NCBI GenBank assembly: GCA_014382645.1
Contig: JACNJI010000324.1
Coordinates: 1 to 18,541 of the forward strand
Length of the DNA stretch: 18,541 bases
Source: Verrucomicrobiota bacterium
GTDB taxonomy: Bacteria; Verrucomicrobiota; Verrucomicrobiia; Opitutales; Seribacteraceae
Direction of reading: 5' to 3'
Part shown: piece after piece, positions 14,126 through 18,541 of the stretch
Layout: every line of letters begins with the position of its first letter
Numbering within the stretch: the first letter of the stretch is position 1
Program-made: the position numbers and the translations under genes
The notes under the pieces: generated by a model
Databases searched by the model: none
What the model was told of the DNA's origin: nothing
What the model saw: the letters and a program-made list of their open reading frames with translations, nothing else

Positions 14126-15541
14126 TCAGGGAACACTCTCCCCATCAATCTTGTACTGACGGATCTTGTTACGAAGGGTCCGAACATTAATAGCCAGCAA
14201 TTCCGCAGCCTTAGTGCGATTTCCACTCGTCGCTTTCAATGCCTGCAGAATATGCTCACGCTCAACTTCCTCCATCGTGAGAATTTCTGCGATCTCCTCA
14301 GCAGCGGATCCTTCGTCCGGGGTCGATCCAGTCGGAACAGAAGATTTCGCCAAATGAGATTGCAAACTTACGGGAACACCGCCCAGTCCCAACAGCTCAG
14401 GACCGATGGCGTTTCCGTGATCGGCCAGAATAACCGCTCGCTCAATGGCATTTTCAAGTTCGCGGACATTGCCGGGCCAAATGTGATCTCGCATAGCATT
14501 GACTGCAGGTTTCGAAAATTTCGCCTTTTCCAAGCCATGCTTCCGGGCATGCCTCTTAAGAAAAGTTTCCGCCAGCAAGGGGATGTCATCGGAACGATCG
14601 CGGAGAGGAGGAACAACTATCGGAAAAACATTCAGCCTATAGTACAAGTCCTCTCGAAACTTCCCTTTTTCCACTTCTTCAATAAGATTTCGGTTCGTAG
14701 TAGCAAGAACACGAACCTTAACTTGGATGGTCTTATTTCCGCCCACACGCTCGAATTCCTTCTCCTGCAGCACACGGAGAAGCTTGGCCTGAAGCGCAGG
14801 CGCAATCTCGCTGATTTCATCAAGCAAAAGAGTACCGCCATCGGCCAACTCGAAACGGCCCTCTCGCCTTTCGGTCGCTCCGGTATAAGCACCTTTTTCG
14901 TGACCAAAAAACTCACTTTCCATCAAGGTCTCGGAAATAGATGCACAATTGACTCTAATGTAAGGCTTGTCGGCCAACAAGCTATTGTTATAAAGCTCCC
15001 TCGCCACCAGTTCCTTCCCCGTGCCATTTTCCCCCGAGATAAGAACAGTTGCTTCCGTGGCCGCCACCTTGCGGACCATCTCCTTCAACAGTCGGATGGG
15101 TTCCGCCGTTCCCACGATAACGGTTGCCTTAGCCTCGATTTCCTCGACGTAATAACGAGTAACTCGCCTCATTTTATCGAAGGAAGCAGCCTTATCTACA
15201 ACCACCTCAATCTGTTCGAAGGAGAAAGGTTTCATGACATAATCGAAAGCTCCCGCCTGCATACAGGATACAGCCGACTCCACCGAACCATAGCCCGTCA
15301 TCATCACAATCATCGGGCCATCGACCTTCGCGGTCAGTTCCTCAAGCAGTTCAGTCCCCTCTCCGTCAGGCAACCTAACATCCAGAAACACCAGGTCAAA
15401 AGAATCCCGCGAAAGAATTTTCCGCGCACCCGCCAAATCCTGAGCCGAAGCCACAGAGTATCGCTTGTTTCGCAGTTGAGTCTCCAAAGACTTACGAATC
15501 ATCAACTCGTCGTCCACCACAACTATTTTCTCAATCGCCAT
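14126..15541 (-). CDS. NtrC-type sigma-54-dependent response regulator
   Basis: Two-component transcription activator of 471 residues from ATG 15541; a TTG two codons upstream also reads in frame. The receiver domain (about 1-115) has VVDDE, the phosphorylated Asp54 in [10 protein letters not shown], Thr82 and Lys104. The AAA+ domain has Walker A GENGTGKE (170-177), the sigma-54-contacting loop GAYTGA (217-222, Tyr in place of the usual Phe), Walker B GTLLLDEI (241-242 acidic pair), and later [16 protein letters not shown]. The C-terminus carries a Fis-type helix-turn-helix ([10 protein letters not shown] ... [10 protein letters not shown]). It is transcribed divergently from the sugar operon at 15651. 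No histidine kinase lies in the window and no -24/-12 promoter was seen in the gap, so its targets are unknown. Confidence 0.93.
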   Translation of the reverse strand: MAIEKIVVVDDELMIRKSLETQLRNKRYSVASAQDLAGARKILSRDSFDLVFLDVRLPDGEGTELLEELTAKVDGPMIVMMTGYGSVESAVSCMQAGAFDYVMKPFSFEQIEVVVDKAASFDKMRRVTRYYVEEIEAKATVIVGTAEPIRLLKEMVRKVAATEATVLISGENGTGKELVARELYNNSLLADKPYIRVNCASISETLMESEFFGHEKGAYTGATERREGRFELADGGTLLLDEISEIAPALQAKLLRVLQEKEFERVGGNKTIQVKVRVLATTNRNLIEEVEKGKFREDLYYRLNVFPIVVPPLRDRSDDIPLLAETFLKRHARKHGLEKAKFSKPAVNAMRDHIWPGNVRELENAIERAVILADHGNAIGPELLGLGGVPVSLQSHLAKSSVPTGSTPDEGSAAEEIAEILTMEEVEREHILQALKATSGNRTKAAELLAINVRTLRNKIRQYKIDGESVP

Positions 15542-15577
15542 AGCCAAATGGATAGCGCATGTCGAAGGTCACTGTCG

Positions 15578-15603
15578 ATTCCTTACTAGGAATTTTTTTC
15601 CTA
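15578..15603. promoter_or_regulatory. Three alternating half-sites in the regulator/sugar-operon divergent gap
   Basis: ATTCCT (15578-15583), TACT, AGGAAT (15588-15593) is a perfect inverted repeat. Its right arm is shared with a second perfect one, TAGGAA (15587-15592), five T, TTCCTA (15598-15603). The result is three half-sites in alternating orientation. They could be operator sites for a dimeric regulator, or mutually exclusive hairpins in a leader. They lie 48 bases upstream of the start at 15651 and 36 bases upstream of the regulator start. Confidence 0.4.
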
Positions 15604-15650
15604 CCACAATGGGTATTCTCACATCAAATCAATCCCTTAAAGCTAGCTAA

Positions 15651-16217
15651 ATGAAAGAATTTTGCGAGACAGTCAGTGATTATCTCAAGACGATCAACGA
15701 AACATGGAACAGTTTGGACTGGGATCGGGTCAAAACTCTTTCGGACGATTTACTGAACGCTTGGACATCGGGAAACAAAGTGTTCATCTGCGGCAATGGC
15801 GGCAGTGCCGCTAACGCCAACCATTTGGCTAACGATCTGCTCTATGGCGTTTCTCCAGAGGATGGGAAGGGTCTCAAGGTCCATTCACTGGCATCAAATG
15901 TCTCGGTCAACACATGCTTGGCCAATGATACCGGATTTGAAAACATATTTGCCAAGCAACTTAGTGCCCTTGCCGACAGCAAAGATGTCCTTATCGTTTT
16001 TTCGGGTAGTGGCAATTCGCCCAATATCGTAAAAGCCCTCGAACAAGCCAAGATCATGGGAATGAAAACCCACGCCGTCCTTGGCTTTGACGGAGGCAAG
16101 TGCAAGAAGATTGCGGAGAACCCCATTCACATACCACTGGACGACATGCAGGTGGCAGAGGATTTTCAAATGATTATCGGGCACATCCTGATGAAGAATC
16201 TAAAGGGCAGGAAATAA
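15651..16217 (+). CDS. gmhA: SIS-domain sugar isomerase, GmhA-like (sedoheptulose-7-phosphate isomerase)
   Basis: This 188-residue cytoplasmic enzyme is the usual GmhA length. GmhA converts sedoheptulose 7-phosphate to a heptose 7-phosphate, the first step to nucleotide-activated heptoses. Visible features are FICGNGGSAANANHLANDL (about 45-63), the sugar-phosphate loop FSGSGNSPNIVKAL (117-130), and a C-terminal helix with VAEDFQ...GHILM. Canonical GmhA zinc ligands are His, Glu, Gln and His. Here they appear to be His58, Asp62, Glu170 and His178, so the metal site is altered and the substrate may differ. It is the first gene of a compact operon, three bases from the next start. Its partners support a sugar-nucleotide pathway. 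Confidence 0.75.
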   Translation: MKEFCETVSDYLKTINETWNSLDWDRVKTLSDDLLNAWTSGNKVFICGNGGSAANANHLANDLLYGVSPEDGKGLKVHSLASNVSVNTCLANDTGFENIFAKQLSALADSKDVLIVFSGSGNSPNIVKALEQAKIMGMKTHAVLGFDGGKCKKIAENPIHIPLDDMQVAEDFQMIIGHILMKNLKGRK

Positions 16218-16220
16218 ATA

Positions 16221-17210
16221 ATGGGAAACCGGATTGTGGTCATAGGCAGTAATTCCTTTTCGGGTGCCAGCTTCATTAGGTACGCCCTCGATCAAGGCGA
16301 TGCAGTACTCGGAATAAGCCGTTCGATTGAAAACAAATCATGCCTACTTCCCTACAAATGGAATCCTCACGATAGATTTCAATTTAAACAATTGGATCTA
16401 AACAAACATAGCGATGAGATAATCAAGGAAATCAAAAGTTTCAAAGCCCCGTATGTAGTTAATTTCGCCGCCCAAGCCATGGTTGCCGAAAGCTGGGAAA
16501 ATCCGGATCATTGGTACCAGACTAATGTCGTGGCAAACGTGAGGTTGCATAACCAATTGAGACAACTTGATTCGTTGCGGAAATACGTCCATGTTTCGAC
16601 GCCCGAGGTTTATGGGTCTTGTTCAGGTCTTGTGGATGAGAACCATCCTTTTTCTCCAAGTACCCCTTATGCAACCTCTCGGGCAGCATGCGACATGCAC
16701 CTTCTCAATTTTTTCAAGAATTACAATTTCCCCGTTGTCTTTACTCGTGCCGCAAACGTCTACGGTCCCGGACAGCAGCTTTACCGCATAATTCCCAGAA
16801 CCATTCTATTCATAAAGCTCGGGAAAAAGCTTCAACTTCACGGAGGAGGAAAGTCCCTTCGCTCCTTCATTCACATCCGCGACGTTGCGGAAGCAACTTT
16901 GGATATTGCAATAAAAGCCTCCCCCCCCGAAACCTATCATCTGTCGACTGACCAACATGTCTCGATACGGAGCCTCGTGGAGTTGATTTGCCTCAAGATG
17001 GGGGCAGATTTTGAAAGTTTGGTTGAAGTCAGCCCCGACCGTCCCGGCAAAGATGCCGCCTATTTGCTGGATAGCGGCAAAGCAATGAAAGAATTTGGAT
17101 GGAAGCCGAAAGTTTCCCTTGAAAACGGGATCGAGGAGACAATCGAGTGGGTGCAAAGTAATTTTGATGACTTGGTCAAGGAACCGATGGCATACATACA
17201 TAAAAAATAA
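16221..17210 (+). CDS. NAD-dependent epimerase/dehydratase (extended SDR, nucleotide-sugar 4,6-dehydratase-like)
   Basis: This 329-residue extended SDR has a Rossmann N-terminus with an unusual glycine motif, GSNSFSG (9-15), instead of GxxGxxG. Further family features are NFAAQAMVAESW (81-92), the STPEVYG strand (126-132, Thr127 and Glu129 as in 4,6-dehydratases), RAANVYGPGQ, and FIHIRDVAEA. The catalytic tyrosine is Tyr150, but the partner lysine of YxxxK is Arg154 (codon 16680-16682, CGG). The Thr/Glu pair suggests a 4,6-dehydratase such as the dTDP-glucose or GDP-mannose type. Given the neighbours, a nucleotide-heptose substrate is possible; that is inference. It overlaps the next gene by one base (TAATG). 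Confidence 0.8.
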   Translation: MGNRIVVIGSNSFSGASFIRYALDQGDAVLGISRSIENKSCLLPYKWNPHDRFQFKQLDLNKHSDEIIKEIKSFKAPYVVNFAAQAMVAESWENPDHWYQTNVVANVRLHNQLRQLDSLRKYVHVSTPEVYGSCSGLVDENHPFSPSTPYATSRAACDMHLLNFFKNYNFPVVFTRAANVYGPGQQLYRIIPRTILFIKLGKKLQLHGGGKSLRSFIHIRDVAEATLDIAIKASPPETYHLSTDQHVSIRSLVELICLKMGADFESLVEVSPDRPGKDAAYLLDSGKAMKEFGWKPKVSLENGIEETIEWVQSNFDDLVKEPMAYIHKK

Positions 17211-18172
17211 TGAGCAGTAAAATTGTCGTAACCGGTGGATGTGGGTTCGTGGGGCACCCTCTCACTACCACTCTTCTCGAACTTGGTCATCAAGTACGAG
17301 TGATAGATGCTATGTGGTTTGGCAATTACCTGCCGGATCATGAAAATCTCGAGATCATCGAGTCAGATATCAGGAATTTGGAGGAATCTTGTTTCGAGGG
17401 AGTTGACACGGTTTTTCATTTGGCCAACGTTGCCAACGATCCATGCAGTGACCTCAATTCGAAGTTAAACTGGGAAGTCAACGCCTTGGCGAGCATGCAA
17501 CTGGTGGAGATGGCTATCCAAAAGGGAGTCAGGCAGTTCGTCTTCGCAAGCTCGGGAAGCGTTTACGGAGTCAAGGAAGAACCCTTGGTTACCGAAGAGC
17601 TTTCTCTCGTTCCAATTTCCGACTACAACAAAACCAAGATGATCAGCGAGCGCGTACTGCTTAGCTATGCGGACAAAATCATGGTCTCATGCATTCGTCC
17701 CGCCACGGTTTGCGGATACTCTCCGCGTATGCGACTGGATCTTTCAGTCAACATGCTCACGATGCAAGCCCTGACGAATCAAAAGATTACGGTTTTCGGG
17801 GGAGACCAGACACGGCCGAATATTCACATCAGGGATTTGGTCTCGGTCTATGTTCACGCCTTGAACAATCCCGAAAAAATGACCGGCATATTCAATGCGG
17901 GCTTTGAGAATATCTCCATCATGGAAATCGCGGAAAGGGTGGTCCGCCACGTTCCTGCCGAAATCATCGTTACCGAATCAAACGATCCACGTTCCTATCG
18001 ACTTTCCTCGCAAAAACTACTGGATACTGGCTTTGCTCCCGCAAGCAGTGTGGAGGAAGGAATCTTGGAAGTCATCGATGCCTTCAACTCCGGAAAACTC
18101 CAAATGGAAGAGAGATACTTCAACGTCAAAACAATGGTTCGCCTGATCGGGGAGAACAAGATCGAGGTATAG
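17210..18172 (+). CDS. NAD-dependent epimerase/dehydratase (extended SDR, nucleotide-sugar epimerase/reductase-like)
   Basis: This 320-residue extended SDR keeps all standard features: glycine motif TGGCGFVG (8-15), an Asp after the second strand for NAD ribose binding (VIDAMWFG), HLANVANDP, SSGSVYG (114-120, Ser115), the catalytic YNKTK (Tyr139, Lys143), RPATVCGYSPRM, and TRPNIHIRDLVS. Together with the preceding gene it would carry out two steps on a nucleotide sugar, for example dehydration then epimerisation or reduction. The exact substrate is not visible. Start and stop overlap with the upstream SDR, and the next gene follows after 19 bases, so translation is probably coupled. Confidence 0.82.
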   Translation: MSSKIVVTGGCGFVGHPLTTTLLELGHQVRVIDAMWFGNYLPDHENLEIIESDIRNLEESCFEGVDTVFHLANVANDPCSDLNSKLNWEVNALASMQLVEMAIQKGVRQFVFASSGSVYGVKEEPLVTEELSLVPISDYNKTKMISERVLLSYADKIMVSCIRPATVCGYSPRMRLDLSVNMLTMQALTNQKITVFGGDQTRPNIHIRDLVSVYVHALNNPEKMTGIFNAGFENISIMEIAERVVRHVPAEIIVTESNDPRSYRLSSQKLLDTGFAPASSVEEGILEVIDAFNSGKLQMEERYFNVKTMVRLIGENKIEV

Positions 18173-18191
18173 GTCAAGAGCCACTCATCCC

Positions 18192-18541
18192 ATGTCAACA
18201 CATTCGAAAATAATTCCTTTTGCCGAAATCCCGGAGGTTATCCGGAAGGAAAAAGAGATGGGAAACAAAATCGTTCAATGCCACGGAACCTTTGACTTGA
18301 TTCATCCTGGTCACGTCATTCATTTCGAGGAATCAAAAGGCATGGGGGACGTACTTATCGTTACCGTAACCGGCGAGAAGTTCGTCAACAAAGGACCTGG
18401 ACGTCCTTATTTCAATGACTAGCTCAGGCTCAAGTCCATCACTGCCCTCGAATCAGTCGATTACGTTGCAATAATACCCTACTCGGCGTCAATGGTAGCA
18501 ATTGATTCAGAGAGTCCTGACATTTACTGCCAACGCAAGCA
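18192..18541 (+). pseudogene. RfaE2/HldE-type nucleotidyltransferase, interrupted by in-frame TAG and cut by window end
   Basis: This is the N-terminal part of a cytidylyltransferase-fold enzyme that transfers a nucleotide to a sugar phosphate, as HldE's C-terminal domain does for heptose 1-phosphate. The segment QCHGTFDLIHPGHVIHFEE contains the HxGH nucleotide-binding signature (HPGH, 38-41), followed by VTVTGEKFVNKGPGRPYFND. The frame then hits TAG at 18420-18422. Homologous sequence continues in the same frame immediately after (LRLKSITALESVDYVA, then PDIYC) to the end. Family members usually have Gln at that point (FNDQLR), and CAG to TAG is one transition. The last ~30 bases look less family-like. 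Sequencing error at a contig end, a true nonsense mutation, or stop readthrough are all possible. It probably continues into a sugar kinase domain or gene. Confidence 0.75.

Noticed and set aside
14252..15589. 445-codon open frame on the plus strand antisense to the sigma-54 regulator
   Set aside because: The minus-strand frame encodes a full, motif-perfect response regulator. The antisense translation has no recognisable domain, is rich in His/Arg/Asn, and fits codon-bias shadowing.
15548..15650. Sigma-54 (-24/-12) promoter for the sugar operon
   Set aside because: Looked for TGGCAC-N5-TTGC on both strands and found no acceptable match, so direct control by the adjacent regulator is not claimed.
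1..18541. CRISPR arrays, insertion sequences, rRNA or prophage genes
   Set aside because: No regularly spaced repeats, transposase or integrase motifs, terminal inverted repeats or ribosomal RNA signatures were seen on either strand.

Overview
The window reads as a fragment of a bacterial chromosome from the PVC superphylum, most likely Verrucomicrobiota (Opitutae / Puniceicoccales-like). This is an inference from gene content: two S1-type sulfatases, a secreted alpha/beta hydrolase, a SUMF1-fold protein, a MuiA/DUF4139 protein, a DAHP synthase of divergent motif usage, and moderate GC with few strong Shine-Dalgarno sites. No 16S or other phylogenetic marker is present, so the assignment is tentative. 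The first ~110 bases look like low-quality contig-end sequence. The far end carries an in-frame stop in a conserved gene, so the piece is probably a draft contig.

Layout. Bases 1-2257: 3' part of a sulfatase, a nitrilase-family gene broken by a frameshift, and a small zinc-ribbon membrane protein. Bases 2519-5613: an RhlE-type DEAD-box RNA helicase with an RGG tail, a lipoprotein-like zinc-ribbon / octad-repeat protein, and an Mpv17-like membrane protein. Bases 5814-8905: a compact three-gene set (secreted esterase-like hydrolase, VTT/DedA-like membrane protein, complete sulfatase) that looks like a polysaccharide-degradation operon. Bases 9023-10831: a MuiA-type DUF4140/DUF4139 envelope protein, convergent with a DAHP synthase on the minus strand (10843-11892). 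Bases 11893-12032: a divergent intergenic region with a perfect palindrome flanked by a direct repeat. Bases 12033-13815: an exported SUMF1-fold protein and a MORN-repeat lipoprotein. Bases 14126-15541 (minus): an NtrC-type sigma-54-dependent response regulator.

Bases 15651-18541 form a tightly packed plus-strand operon: a SIS-domain sedoheptulose-7-phosphate isomerase-like protein, two NAD-dependent SDR epimerase/dehydratases, and an RfaE2/HldE-type nucleotidyltransferase that runs off the end. Together these look like part of a nucleotide-activated heptose or modified-sugar pathway for a surface polysaccharide. The operon is transcribed divergently from the sigma-54 regulator across a 109-base gap containing three alternating half-sites.

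The observations most worth a second look are the lipoprotein with a zinc ribbon and octad repeats, the heptose-type operon with altered catalytic residues in its isomerase and first SDR, the altered cysteine pattern in the SUMF1 protein, the two structured divergent intergenic regions, and the two broken genes (frameshift near 1300, amber codon at 18420).
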